NCBI RefSeq assembly: GCF_016757735.1
Contig: NZ_CP068439.1
Coordinates: 3,188,001 to 3,252,000 of the forward strand
Length of the DNA stretch: 64,000 nucleotides
Direction of reading: 5' to 3'
Source: Aequorivita iocasae
Lineage (GTDB): Bacteria; Bacteroidota; Bacteroidia; Flavobacteriales; Flavobacteriaceae
The notes beneath the pieces are model-generated. The model had not been told where the DNA came from, searched no databases, and saw only the letters and a program-made list of their open reading frames with translations. Shown in pieces: positions 34,294-43,115 of this stretch (position 1 is its first letter; each line of letters begins with the position of its first letter). The position numbers and the translations under genes were made by a program.

Positions 34294-35598
34294 TTGGCAG
34301 AAAAAGTAAATATATTTTGGTTCCGACGAGACCTTCGACTCGATGACAATGTGGGCTTTTACAAAGCACTTCACGGAAAATTTCCGGTACTTCCTCTATT
34401 TATATTTGATACAGAAATACTCAACGAGCTTCCCAAAGACGATGCCCGTGTTACTTTTATTTTCGAAACGCTCCAAAAAATGCGCAATGAATTGCAGAAG
34501 CAGGGAAGCAGCATTGCAATATACCACGGCAAACCAGAAGCTATTTTCAAAAAAGTAATTTCAGAATTTGAAGTGCAAAACGTAATTACCAATCACGACT
34601 ACGAACCTTATGCAAAGAAGCGTGATGCAACTATTGAAAAGCTACTTACAGAAAAAGAAATAGGTTTTTACACTTATAAGGATCAGGTTATTTTTGAAAA
34701 GGATGAAGTAGTTAAAGATGATGGCGATCCATACATTGTCTATACACCTTATATGAAAACTTGGAAAGCAAAGTTTAAAAAGGAATATGTGGAAAAGATT
34801 TATTACACAAATGAATTTTTAAATAATCTGTACCAAAATTCACGATTGTCAAATCTATCACTAAGTGATATTGGTTTTAAAAAATCTAAAATTGAAATTC
34901 CAGAATATGATGTAACCCCCACGACTATTCAGGAATATGAAAAGAGACGAAATTTTCCCGCAGAAGATGCCACTTCGCATTTGGGGCCGCACCTTCGTTT
35001 CGGTACGGTAAGTATTCGCAAAATGATTAAAAAAGCAACTGCAGAAAGAAACGAAGTGTTTTGGCAGGAACTTATTTGGCGTGAATTCTTTATGCAGATT
35101 CTTTGGCATTTTCCGGAAACGGTAGAAAATGCCTTTAAAAAGAAATATGACCGTATTGAATGGAGAAACAATGAAGAAGAATTCAAAAGATGGAAAGAAG
35201 GTAAAACAGGTTACCCATTAGTTGATGCAGGAATGCGCCAGCTTAATGAAACAGGCTATATGCACAACCGGGTTCGAATGGTTGCGGCCAGTTTTTTGTG
35301 CAAACATCTTTTATTAGATTGGCGCTGGGGCGAGGCCTATTTTGCTGAAAAACTATTAGATTATGAAATGTCCAGCAATGTGGGTAATTGGCAATGGGCA
35401 GCGGGCAGCGGGGTAGACGCAGCGCCCTATTTTAGGATTTTCAATCCCACCACACAGATTGAAAAATTTGATAAAGACTACAAGTACATCAAAAAATACG
35501 TTCCAGAATTCGGCACTTCAAGCTATCCAGAAAAAATGGTAAACCACAAGGATGCCCGTGAAAGATGTTTGAAAGTCTACAAGTCAGCAGTTTCTTAA
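34294..35598 (+). CDS. phrB: Class I deoxyribodipyrimidine photolyase
   Basis: 434 residues starting at TTG (34294), the only start near the conserved opening FWFRRDLRLDDN. N-terminal antenna domain, then the FAD domain with GTVSIRKM, WREFFMQILWHFP, RMVAASFLCKHLLLDWRWGE and the FAD/tryptophan-triad segment SSNVGNWQWAAGSGVDAAPY. Repairs cyclobutane pyrimidine dimers using blue light. The photolyase end NPTTQIEKFDKDYKYIKKY is present. The initiator lies 1 nt after the SDR stop, so translation is coupled. Confidence 0.92.
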   Translation: MAEKVNIFWFRRDLRLDDNVGFYKALHGKFPVLPLFIFDTEILNELPKDDARVTFIFETLQKMRNELQKQGSSIAIYHGKPEAIFKKVISEFEVQNVITNHDYEPYAKKRDATIEKLLTEKEIGFYTYKDQVIFEKDEVVKDDGDPYIVYTPYMKTWKAKFKKEYVEKIYYTNEFLNNLYQNSRLSNLSLSDIGFKKSKIEIPEYDVTPTTIQEYEKRRNFPAEDATSHLGPHLRFGTVSIRKMIKKATAERNEVFWQELIWREFFMQILWHFPETVENAFKKKYDRIEWRNNEEEFKRWKEGKTGYPLVDAGMRQLNETGYMHNRVRMVAASFLCKHLLLDWRWGEAYFAEKLLDYEMSSNVGNWQWAAGSGVDAAPYFRIFNPTTQIEKFDKDYKYIKKYVPEFGTSSYPEKMVNHKDARERCLKVYKSAVS

Positions 35599-35630
35599 AA
35601 ATTGTTAAATTTTGTGCGATTATTCCTATT

Positions 35631-35663
35631 TTGTGTATTATATCGATAAAATATGTAGTTTTG
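35631..35663 (+). promoter_or_regulatory. Promoter upstream of the yjdI-like gene
   Basis: TTG (35631-35633), 22-nt spacer, TAGTTTTG (35656-35663). Predicted start near 35669 leaves only about 9 nt before the ATG at 35678 and about 41 nt before the ATG at 35711, favouring the latter start codon. Confidence 0.5.
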
Positions 35664-35710
35664 TCGATGTTTTAATAATGGATTTTACAAAAACCCCAAA
35701 TTGTAAAGTA

Positions 35711-35959
35711 ATGGAAACCTACAAACACGTATATAGTAATGGTGAAGTTATCATAACATATGAACCCACCCGGTGCATTCATTCAGAAGCCTGTGCCAAA
35801 GGTCTTTCCGAAGTTTTCAAAACTTCAGTGATTCCATGGATAGATTTAGATGGCGCCAGTACAAAAAAAATTATGTCACAAGTAAAAAAATGTCCTTCAG
35901 GAGCATTATCATGTACCAAAATAAAATCGAGGGAGTTTGTTAAAGATTTTGTAATGTGA
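35711..35959 (+). CDS. YjdI-like divergent 4Fe-4S mono-cluster protein
   Basis: 82 residues from METYKHVYSN at 35711; an in-frame ATG at 35678 adds eleven residues but sits too close to the promoter. Family pattern: cysteine in ITYEPTRCIHSEACAKG and, further on, VKKCPSGALSC, giving four cysteines for one iron-sulfur cluster, plus VIPWIDLDGASTKKIM between them. Biological role unknown. It follows the photolyase gene, but its own promoter implies independent expression. Confidence 0.8.
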   Translation: METYKHVYSNGEVIITYEPTRCIHSEACAKGLSEVFKTSVIPWIDLDGASTKKIMSQVKKCPSGALSCTKIKSREFVKDFVM

Positions 35960-36036
35960 AATAAAATTTGGGTGGTTGCGTACAATTTTTCTACTCTTGC
36001 ACTGTTAATTAAAGCATTGCAAACAAACCCGAAAAC

Positions 36037-36624
36037 ATGAAGAAGATTTTAGTTATAACCCTTCCCCTATTTCTATTCACGCTCTGCGCGACAGCCCAGG
36101 ACTCTATCCAAGTTCGAAAAAATACACTCAACGAGCAAATGACAGATGCTTTTGATAAAAGCAACAGTTATCAGGAATATAAAGTCATCAAAAAGAACCA
36201 GCTCGCTACATTAAAACGAAATATTCTTGATTCAGTTTCTTCTTTGGAAAAGAAAATAAGCACTCAGGAAATTGAATTGCGGGAGAAAAAAAATGAAGTT
36301 GATTCCCTACGTCAAAATTTGGTAAATACAAAGCAAAATCTTGAAATTTCCAAAGAAAAGGAAGACGGAATTGAAATTTTTGGCATTCTCACTTCAAAAG
36401 CCACTTATAATACTATTATGTGGAGTATTATCTTTATTTTATTATTGATTAGCGGCTTTTTATTCTATAGGTTTCTAAACAGCCACAAAATTACCAACGC
36501 TGCACAACTTAAAATGGCAGAGATGGAAATTGAGTTGGAAGATTACCGAAGAAACAGTTTGGAACGTGAACAGAAACTTCGCAGAAAACTTCAGGACGAG
36601 ATTAACAAAAACCGAAAGGCTTAA
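36037..36624 (+). CDS. Coiled-coil envelope protein, unknown
   Basis: 195 residues: signal peptide (to about 21, CATAQ), a periplasmic coiled coil (about 50-115), one membrane helix (about 129-150, YNTIMWSIIFILLLISGFL), then a cytosolic coiled coil (about 158-192). Such a layout could link inner-membrane partners across the membrane. No characterised family recognised; automated labels naming it a tRNA methyltransferase would not fit the sequence. Convergent with murA, 3 nt apart. Confidence 0.72.
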   Translation: MKKILVITLPLFLFTLCATAQDSIQVRKNTLNEQMTDAFDKSNSYQEYKVIKKNQLATLKRNILDSVSSLEKKISTQEIELREKKNEVDSLRQNLVNTKQNLEISKEKEDGIEIFGILTSKATYNTIMWSIIFILLLISGFLFYRFLNSHKITNAAQLKMAEMEIELEDYRRNSLEREQKLRRKLQDEINKNRKA

Positions 36625-36627
36625 TAT

Positions 36628-37941
36628 TTATGCCTCTGAACGCGTAATTTTTGCGCCAATGGCTCTAAGTCTTTCATCAATATTCTCATAACCACGATCT
36701 ATCTGTTCAATATTGTGGATGGTACTTGTGCCTTGTGCAGATAGCGCTGCAATCAAAAGTGAAATTCCCGCTCGAATATCTGGTGAAACCATAGTTGTAG
36801 CTTTCAGGTTTGATTGAAAGTTATGGCCGATTACAGTTGCCCGGTGCGGATCGCAAAGAATGATTTTGGCACCCATATCTATCAGTTTATCTACAAAGAA
36901 CAGACGGCTTTCAAACATTTTTTGGTGAATAAGCACGCTACCCTTTGCTTGGGTACAAACTACTAGTACAATACTCAACAAATCTGGGGTAAAGCCAGGC
37001 CACGGCGCATCGGCAACCGTTAGTATGGACCCGTCGATATAGCCTTGTATTTCGTACTCTTTTTGAGATGGAATGTGAATATCATCTCCTTTTTTGTTCA
37101 GTTTAATTCCGAGTTTTCTAAAGGTTTCAGGAATCAATCCTAAGTTTTCCCAACTTACATTTTTAATGGTTATTTCACTTTGCGTCATTGCCGCAAGGCC
37201 AATCCAGCTACCAATTTCAATCATATCTGGCAGAATACGGTGTGTACAGCCACCAAGGCTTTTTACACCTTCAATCACCAATAAATTCGAGCCAACGCCT
37301 GAAATATTAGCGCCCATGGCGTTCAGCATTTTACAAAGCTGCTGGATGTACGGCTCGCATGCTGCGTTATAAATGGTGGTGGTGCCTTTGGCTAAAACGG
37401 CAGCCATAATAATATTGGCCGTTCCAGTAACCGAAGCCTGGTCTAAAAGCATATAAGTGCCCTTTAAACCTTTTGGGGCTTCCACGCCATAGAATCGTTC
37501 TTCCTTATTGTAGCGAAACTTAGCTCCAAGATTTATAAAACCTTCAAAGTGGGTGTCGAGTCTTCTTCTGCCAATTTTATCGCCTCCGGGACGCGGAATG
37601 TATCCTTTTCCAAATCTGGCCAACAAAGGACCTACAATCATAATGGAGCCGCGAAGGGAGCTTCCCTCCTGCTTAAAAAGTTCTGATTCTAAATATTCCA
37701 GATTAATTTCATCAGCGATAAAGGCATATTTACCTTTTGCCAATTTCTGAATTTTAACCCCAAGATTTTCTAGAATTTTTATGAGTTTATTAACGTCCAG
37801 AATATCCGGAATATTTTCAATGATTACCTTCTCAGGCGTTAACAATACTGCACAAAGAATTTGTAAGGCTTCGTTTTTGGCACCCTGAGGCGTTATTTCG
37901 CCCTTTAGTTTATGCCCGCCCTCTATTTGGAAAGTTCCCAT
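36628..37941 (-). CDS. murA: UDP-GlcNAc enolpyruvyl transferase with Asp at the Cys115 position
   Basis: 437 residues. First committed step of peptidoglycan synthesis: transfers enolpyruvate from PEP to UDP-GlcNAc in the cytosol. The substrate Lys22-Asn23 pair is conserved (GAKNEAL). The loop that in E. coli holds Cys115, the fosfomycin target, reads RPGGDKIGRRRLDTHFEGF with Asp121. Cys-to-Asp enzymes (Mycobacterium, Chlamydia) remain active but resist fosfomycin. The DUF4290 gene lies 17 nt upstream in the same direction. Confidence 0.95.
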   Translation of the reverse strand: MGTFQIEGGHKLKGEITPQGAKNEALQILCAVLLTPEKVIIENIPDILDVNKLIKILENLGVKIQKLAKGKYAFIADEINLEYLESELFKQEGSSLRGSIMIVGPLLARFGKGYIPRPGGDKIGRRRLDTHFEGFINLGAKFRYNKEERFYGVEAPKGLKGTYMLLDQASVTGTANIIMAAVLAKGTTTIYNAACEPYIQQLCKMLNAMGANISGVGSNLLVIEGVKSLGGCTHRILPDMIEIGSWIGLAAMTQSEITIKNVSWENLGLIPETFRKLGIKLNKKGDDIHIPSQKEYEIQGYIDGSILTVADAPWPGFTPDLLSIVLVVCTQAKGSVLIHQKMFESRLFFVDKLIDMGAKIILCDPHRATVIGHNFQSNLKATTMVSPDIRAGISLLIAALSAQGTSTIHNIEQIDRGYENIDERLRAIGAKITRSEA

Positions 37942-37958
37942 AGATAATGGTTGAAATT

Positions 37959-38612
37959 TTAATAACGCTTGCGGTTGCGGTTATTTGATTTGTAATTTTT
38001 CTTGTTGGAAGAGTTGGTGTTGAAACGCTTTTTATTTTTCATCAAATCGGAAGCGTTGCTCAGATCTTCATCGCTGTTCTTAAGATTTATCTTACCGCCG
38101 GAAAGTTCAAAAAGATGTTCAAAGATAACCTCGTCCTCTACTGTGTCCTTGTTCCAGTTTAGAAAACACTTTTTCATGTGATTGGCAATGGTAAGGATAA
38201 GTCCCTCTTTTTTATCGCCATCCTCCCAACTGTTTGCCACATCAATCATCCGCTTTATATTGTTTCCATAAAAACGATATTTAGGATGGTTTTGCGGATA
38301 GCTTAAAGGTTCTGGCCTTTCCATCAATTCTTCACGGGAAGGAATTGGGAAAGGAGAATCTACATCAAGTTTAAAATCTGAAATTATAAAAAGTTGGTCC
38401 CAAAGCATCGGTTGAAAGTCTGGCACATCGCGAAGGTGCGGGTTAAGGTTGCCCATAACCGCTATTATGCTTTTGGCAATTTTATTGCGCTCTTCTTTGT
38501 CTTCGGTGGCGATGGCGTGGTCTACCATTTTTTGGATGTGGCGGCCGTACTCAGGAATAATCAATTTTGGGCGCTCTGTATTATATTCTATTTGTGCTAC
38601 TTCTTGTATCAA
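37959..38612 (-). CDS. DUF4290 protein
   Basis: 217 residues, soluble. Core block YGRHIQKMVDHAIATEDKEERNKIAKSII is the mark of the Bacteroidota family DUF4290. The C-terminal ~30 residues are very basic and Asn-rich (RFNTNSSNKKNYKSNNRNRK), possibly nucleic-acid binding. Transcribed ahead of murA with a 17-nt gap, which is the usual neighbour in Bacteroidota. Function unknown. Confidence 0.85.
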   Translation of the reverse strand: MIQEVAQIEYNTERPKLIIPEYGRHIQKMVDHAIATEDKEERNKIAKSIIAVMGNLNPHLRDVPDFQPMLWDQLFIISDFKLDVDSPFPIPSREELMERPEPLSYPQNHPKYRFYGNNIKRMIDVANSWEDGDKKEGLILTIANHMKKCFLNWNKDTVEDEVIFEHLFELSGGKINLKNSDEDLSNASDLMKNKKRFNTNSSNKKNYKSNNRNRKRY

Positions 38613-38687
38613 AATGTTTTAATTAAGGGAAGAATATTTGTGTATTCGGAAAGATTGAAAATCATTTCGCTCGCAAAATACTAAAAA

Positions 38688-38978
38688 TTAAAGTGAAATA
38701 ACACCTTCAACCTTGGAAACTTCAAGATATTTTTTTACGACGTCATCGGGTGAATCCATCGTAACTTTTATTGAAATGCTGGAATAGGTTCCTTTTGATG
38801 AATCGCGGGTTGTTATTTCGGCGTCGGTACCGTCAAAAATAGCTTCTATTTCCGCTATTTTTTCCAAGCTGGCGGGTACTATAAACTTAAACAGATAAGG
38901 GGAAGGCCAGGTGGTATCTTCTTCAAGTTGTTTTTTTAATCTATCGTAAAATTCTTCAGTATTTTTTTCTTGATCCAT
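38688..38978 (-). CDS. DUF493 family protein
   Basis: 96 residues from MDQEKNTEEFYDRLKKQLEE; the farther Met at 39005 is rejected because the -7 box TATCTTTG (complement of 39003-39010) covers that position. The YbeD-like ferredoxin fold is recognisable (WPSPYLFKFIVPA, SSISIKVTMDSPDDVVKKYLEVSKVEGVI). Possible regulatory role as in YbeD; function not established. Divergent from the AAA ATPase gene. Confidence 0.85.
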   Translation of the reverse strand: MDQEKNTEEFYDRLKKQLEEDTTWPSPYLFKFIVPASLEKIAEIEAIFDGTDAEITTRDSSKGTYSSISIKVTMDSPDDVVKKYLEVSKVEGVISL

Positions 38979-39002
38979 GAAATTATTTTGCTCTGTGGGT
39001 AA

Positions 39003-39010
39003 CAAAGATA
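39003..39010 (-). promoter_or_regulatory. -7 box for the DUF493 gene
   Basis: TATCTTTG on the minus strand, 24 nt ahead of the chosen start codon at 38978. The upstream TTG is at poor spacing. Confidence 0.4.
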
Positions 39011-39051
39011 CACTTTCACCACAAATATTTATTTACTTACTTTGTAGAAAA

Positions 39052-39606
39052 TTGAAACTTTTGGACACGAAAAGAATTGTAATTACCGGCGGGCCCGGCT
39101 CAGGAAAAACGGCACTTATTAATTATTTGGAAAAAGAAGGTTATCCAGTAATGCACGAAATTTCAAGGGATGTAATTCTTGAAGCACAAAAGGAAGGGAT
39201 TGAACAATTGTTTTTGGAGAACCCTATTCTATTCAGTGAAAAATTACTGGAAGGCAGGTTGAAGCAATTTCACGAAGGAAAAAAATTTACAGCCCCCATC
39301 CTATTTTATGACCGCGGTATGCCTGACGTCACAGCCTATATGGACTTTGTGGCTACCCATTATCCAGAAAACTTTTGTGAAACTTGCAAGAAGTACAGAT
39401 ATGATGAAATATTTGTTCTCCCCCCCTGGGAAGAAATATATGAACAGGACAACGAGCGTTACGAATCCTTTGAACAGGCCGAGAAGATATTTAATTTCCT
39501 TAAAAAAGGTTATGAAAATTATGGCTATAAAATTCACGAAGTACCCGTGGGCACTATTAAAGATAGAGTTGAAAATATTCTGAATCACCTTAAAAATACG
39601 CCTTGA
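39052..39606 (+). CDS. AAA-type (NadR-like) P-loop ATPase
   Basis: 184 residues from TTG at 39052 (MKLLDTKRIVITGGPGSGK); another in-frame TTG at 39061 is possible, but no ATG exists near the Walker A. Walker A GGPGSGKT (about 14-21), a Walker B-like DRGMPDVTAY after LFYDRG. Resembles the AAA_28 group, small nucleoside or amino acid kinases. The stop overlaps the recQ start codon in TTGA, so recQ is translated with it. Confidence 0.75.
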   Translation: MKLLDTKRIVITGGPGSGKTALINYLEKEGYPVMHEISRDVILEAQKEGIEQLFLENPILFSEKLLEGRLKQFHEGKKFTAPILFYDRGMPDVTAYMDFVATHYPENFCETCKKYRYDEIFVLPPWEEIYEQDNERYESFEQAEKIFNFLKKGYENYGYKIHEVPVGTIKDRVENILNHLKNTP

Positions 39607-41501
39607 TAAATGTCCGCGACATCCTAACCAAATACTGGGGTTATACTTCCTTCAAACCAATGCAGGAAGAAATAATCGAGTCTGTAATTGACGGGAAGGA
39701 TACTGTGGCACTTTTACCCACAGGCGGCGGAAAATCGTTGTGTTTTCAAGTTCCTGCTTTAGCAACTGATGGCCTTTGTATAGTTGTTTCACCTTTAGTG
39801 GCATTGATGGGCGATCAGGTAAATGCATTGAAGGAGCGCGGAATAAAGGCGCTTAAATTAACTGGCGGAATTTCTTTTGAAGAACTGAACACACTTTTGG
39901 ACAACGCGCTTTACGGAAACTATAAATTCCTTTACCTCTCTCCAGAACGACTTCAGCAGGAAATAGTCCAGAATTACATCAAGCAGATGAACGTGAATTT
40001 AATCGCAGTTGATGAAGCACACTGTATTTCGCAATGGGGAAATGATTTTCGGCCGGCCTACAAAAACATTACCTTGCTTCGGGAAATACATCCCTTAGTT
40101 CCCATCATAGCACTTACCGCTACAGCAACACCCGAAGTTTTGGAAGATACCATTTCAGAATTAAAAATGGAGTTTCCGGCGGTTTTCAGAAATTCCTTCG
40201 TTCGCGAAAATCTATCCTATCAAGTTTATAAGGAAGAAGACAAACTCTACAAAACCGAACAATTGCTAAAAACAAACAAAGGTGCTGCAATTGTGTACGT
40301 ACGGAATAGAAAAGGAACCATTGAAATAAGCGAACAACTGCATAGTTTAGGCATTTCGGCTACATTTTATCACGGGGGAATTTCCGCAAAGGAAAAAGCA
40401 CAAAAATTACAATCCTGGCGCAACGGTACTGTTTCCACAATGGTCGCCACCAACGCTTTTGGAATGGGCATTGATCATGCCAATGTGCGCTTTGTTATCC
40501 ATCTTCAAATTCCCGAAAGCCTGGAGAGTTATTTTCAGGAAGCGGGACGCGCGGGACGCGATGGCGAATATGCCGCTGCGGTGCTTCTATATAATGAGTA
40601 CGACAAAATATATGTAAAGCAGCAATTTGTGGAATCGTTGCCAACAACTTCAGATTTGAAAAATATTTACCGAACGCTGAGCAATTATTTTCAAATTTCC
40701 TACGGCGAAGGGGAATTCACAAAACACAATTTTGGTTTTTCAGAATTTTGCAAAACTTACAACCTGAATACTCTATTGGCATACAATGCACTCAACAGTT
40801 TGGACCGCTTGGGAATTATTCAACTTTCGCAGGAGTTTGGACGAAAATCCATTGTCCAGTTTTTGATTTCTTCTGAAAAAGTGCTTCAATATTTTGAACA
40901 GGACACAAAGGTTTCTGTCATTGGCAAAACAATACTTCGCATATACGGAGGAATTTTTGAAATGCCCACAGCTATTAATCTGGATTTAATCGTGACCAAA
41001 ACGGGACAAACCATTGAAACCGTAATTTCAGTCCTAAAAAAGATGGAGCGCGACCAGGTTGTGGAAATGGCGCTGCAAATAACCGACGCCACACTCACCT
41101 TTTTGGTTCCGAGAGAAGATGATAAAACCATTAACGTAATTTCACGCGAGGTAGAAGCGCTAAATCGTAAGAAAAAGGCACAGGTTAATTCTGTTCTTAA
41201 TTATATTGCGAATACAAAAACCTGTCGAAGCGTGCAGCTTGTTTCCTATTTTGGTGAAACCACTGCTTCAAACTGCGGCATTTGTTCGGTGTGCAAAACG
41301 CAAACTTCAAAATTTTCAAAAACGGATATGCAACAATTGGCAGGACAGATTTTGACCTTGCTTGAAGAATCGGAATTAACTTCGCGAGAGATTTCAGAAA
41401 AACTTACTTTTGCCGAAACTGATATTCTGAAAGTACTCCGTTTACTTATGGACACCGAGAAAATCAGTGCCAATCCAAAAAAACAGTATTATTTAAATTG
41501 A
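39603..41501 (+). CDS. recQ: RecQ-family ATP-dependent DNA helicase
   Basis: 632 residues starting at TTG (39603) inside the TTGA overlap with the previous stop. Helicase motifs: LLPTGGGKSLCFQVPAL (motif I), VDEAHCISQWGNDFRPAY (motif II and RecQ aromatic loop), ATATP, and QEAGRAGRDGEYA (motif VI). A zinc-binding end in the RQC region has cysteines in TCRSVQLVSYFGET and NCGICSVC. Shorter than E. coli RecQ-plus-HRDC forms; no HRDC domain is obvious. Unwinds DNA for recombination and repair. Confidence 0.93.
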   Translation: MINVRDILTKYWGYTSFKPMQEEIIESVIDGKDTVALLPTGGGKSLCFQVPALATDGLCIVVSPLVALMGDQVNALKERGIKALKLTGGISFEELNTLLDNALYGNYKFLYLSPERLQQEIVQNYIKQMNVNLIAVDEAHCISQWGNDFRPAYKNITLLREIHPLVPIIALTATATPEVLEDTISELKMEFPAVFRNSFVRENLSYQVYKEEDKLYKTEQLLKTNKGAAIVYVRNRKGTIEISEQLHSLGISATFYHGGISAKEKAQKLQSWRNGTVSTMVATNAFGMGIDHANVRFVIHLQIPESLESYFQEAGRAGRDGEYAAAVLLYNEYDKIYVKQQFVESLPTTSDLKNIYRTLSNYFQISYGEGEFTKHNFGFSEFCKTYNLNTLLAYNALNSLDRLGIIQLSQEFGRKSIVQFLISSEKVLQYFEQDTKVSVIGKTILRIYGGIFEMPTAINLDLIVTKTGQTIETVISVLKKMERDQVVEMALQITDATLTFLVPREDDKTINVISREVEALNRKKKAQVNSVLNYIANTKTCRSVQLVSYFGETTASNCGICSVCKTQTSKFSKTDMQQLAGQILTLLEESELTSREISEKLTFAETDILKVLRLLMDTEKISANPKKQYYLN

Positions 41502-41505
41502 TAAA

Positions 41506-42456
41506 ATGCAGAACGATTTAAGAATAGTATTTATGGGAACCCCTGAGTTTGCAGTGGGGGTTTTAAAAGAAATGATGGGAGCCGGCAAAAATATTGTGGG
41601 AGTAATCACAGCACCAGATAGACCAGCTGGCCGTGGCAGAAAACTGATGGCCTCTGCAGTGAAGGAATATGCTGTTTCCCAAAATTTAAAAGTATTGCAG
41701 CCCACAAATTTAAAAGACGCGTCATTTATAAAGGAATTAAAAAAATTAAATGCCAATCTTCAGGTGGTCGTAGCTTTTAGAATGCTTCCCAAAGTGGTTT
41801 GGCAGATGCCGGAATTGGGCACTTTTAATCTTCACGCATCGCTACTTCCACAATATAGAGGTGCGGCACCTATAAATTGGGCCATTATTAATAATGAAGA
41901 GAAGACGGGCGTTACCACTTTCTTTATTGATGAAAAGATTGACACGGGTTCCATTATTGCCAACAAGGAAGTAACTATAGAAGAGAATGAAACCGCGGAA
42001 ACGCTTCACGATAAACTAATGGGCAAAGGAAGCAAGCTGGTTTTAGAAACACTTGAATTGATTGAGAAAGGAAAAGCAAACCCAGTACCTCAGCCCGAGA
42101 CAAGCAATCTGAAAGAAGCACCAAAACTCACTCCAGAAAACACGCGCATTGACTGGACAAAAAAAGGAGAGGAAATTGATGCTTTTATTCGAGGGCTTTC
42201 CCCCTATCCTGTTGCGTGGACTATTCTTCATAATAATAATGAAGAATTAAAGACAAAAATTTATAGCGCAAGCTTTGAGAGAAGTGAGCAAAATTTAAAA
42301 CCTGGCAGGATTCTAACTTCCAAAAAAGAGGTAAAGGTATCCTGTGCAGATGGATTCATTATTATTAATGAAATACAACTTCCCGGAAAACGCAAGATGG
42401 AGATTTCTTCACTTTTAAATGGTTATTCTTTTGATGAAGATTCCAAGCTATCGTAA
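41506..42456 (+). CDS. fmt: Methionyl-tRNA formyltransferase
   Basis: 316 residues. Formylates the initiator Met-tRNA. N-terminal catalytic domain with RIVFMGTPEFAVGVLKEM, the formyl-THF signature FNLHASLLPQYRGAAPINWAI and FFIDEKIDTGSI, then the C-terminal OB fold. Starts 4 nt after the recQ stop, so probably co-transcribed. The partner def is not in the window. Confidence 0.95.
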   Translation: MQNDLRIVFMGTPEFAVGVLKEMMGAGKNIVGVITAPDRPAGRGRKLMASAVKEYAVSQNLKVLQPTNLKDASFIKELKKLNANLQVVVAFRMLPKVVWQMPELGTFNLHASLLPQYRGAAPINWAIINNEEKTGVTTFFIDEKIDTGSIIANKEVTIEENETAETLHDKLMGKGSKLVLETLELIEKGKANPVPQPETSNLKEAPKLTPENTRIDWTKKGEEIDAFIRGLSPYPVAWTILHNNNEELKTKIYSASFERSEQNLKPGRILTSKKEVKVSCADGFIIINEIQLPGKRKMEISSLLNGYSFDEDSKLS

Positions 42457-42560
42457 ACCCTTGTCAGTACTGATTTCATTAAAAACTATAAAAAAACGAC
42501 CATGTTTATTAACAAACGGTCGAAGTTATCAACAAAAACAGTGATTTACAGCGTGGTTAC

Positions 42561-42590
42561 TTGCCTGAACGGATATTCCTGTTAAATTTG
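42561..42590 (+). promoter_or_regulatory. HU gene promoter
   Basis: TTG (42561-42563), 19-nt spacer, TAAATTTG (42583-42590): consensus match. Start near 42596 gives a leader of about 42 nt to the ATG at 42638. Confidence 0.75.
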
Positions 42591-42637
42591 TAGGGCAATT
42601 AATCGAAGTTTAACCAACAATTTAATTTAAAAAAATT

Positions 42638-42910
42638 ATGAACAAATCAGATTTAATCGATGCAATGGCAGCTGATGCCGGAATTACAAAAGCTGCTGCT
42701 AAGAAAGCTTTAGAGTCTTTCTTGGGCAACGTTCAAAAATCCCTTAAGAAAGGTAACAGAGTATCACTTGTAGGATTCGGATCTTGGTCAGTATCAAAAA
42801 GAGCTGCTAGAGAAGGTAGAAACCCTCAAACTGGTAAAACCATTAAAATTGCTGCTAAAAAAGTAGTTAAATTCAAAGCTGGTTCAGATTTACAAAACAG
42901 CGTAAACTAA
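42638..42910 (+). CDS. hup: HU DNA-binding protein
   Basis: 90 residues, standard HU length. MNKSDLIDAMAADAGITKAAAKKALESF forms the helical body (quoted here in shortened form: MNKSDLIDAMAADAGITK), and the DNA-binding arm carries GRNPQTGKTIKI with the intercalating proline. Bends and compacts DNA in the nucleoid. Single gene with a consensus promoter and a hairpin terminator. Distinct from the HU-related gene at 58466. Confidence 0.95.
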   Translation: MNKSDLIDAMAADAGITKAAAKKALESFLGNVQKSLKKGNRVSLVGFGSWSVSKRAAREGRNPQTGKTIKIAAKKVVKFKAGSDLQNSVN

Positions 42911-42938
42911 TTGTAAAATATTTTACAACATTTTAGGT

Positions 42939-42976
42939 CCTTCCTTTCATTCATTTGAAAAGAAGGGCTTTTTTTA
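42939..42976 (+). terminator. HU gene terminator
   Basis: Arms ccttcctttca (42939-42949) and tgaaaagaagg (42956-42966) pair with one mismatch; a run of seven T follows gggc. Confidence 0.78.
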
Positions 42977-43115
42977 ATCTTATTGATAGTAAGCGCTTTA
43001 TAATTCAGTAGATTTTGTTGCACTTTATTAAAAAAAACTGACGCAAATCATCAATTCAGTAATTTTTTGGTAATTCTAAAATTATTACTTAGATTTAATT
43101 TACCAAAAAAACTTT

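Noticed and set aside
38977-39051. Longer N terminus for the AAA ATPase
   Set aside because: Added residues precede the Walker A without conserved character and overlap the divergent promoter and gene start.
42490-42525. Hairpin cgacc...ggtcg as fmt terminator
   Set aside because: Stem is interrupted by a bulge and no T run follows on the plus strand.
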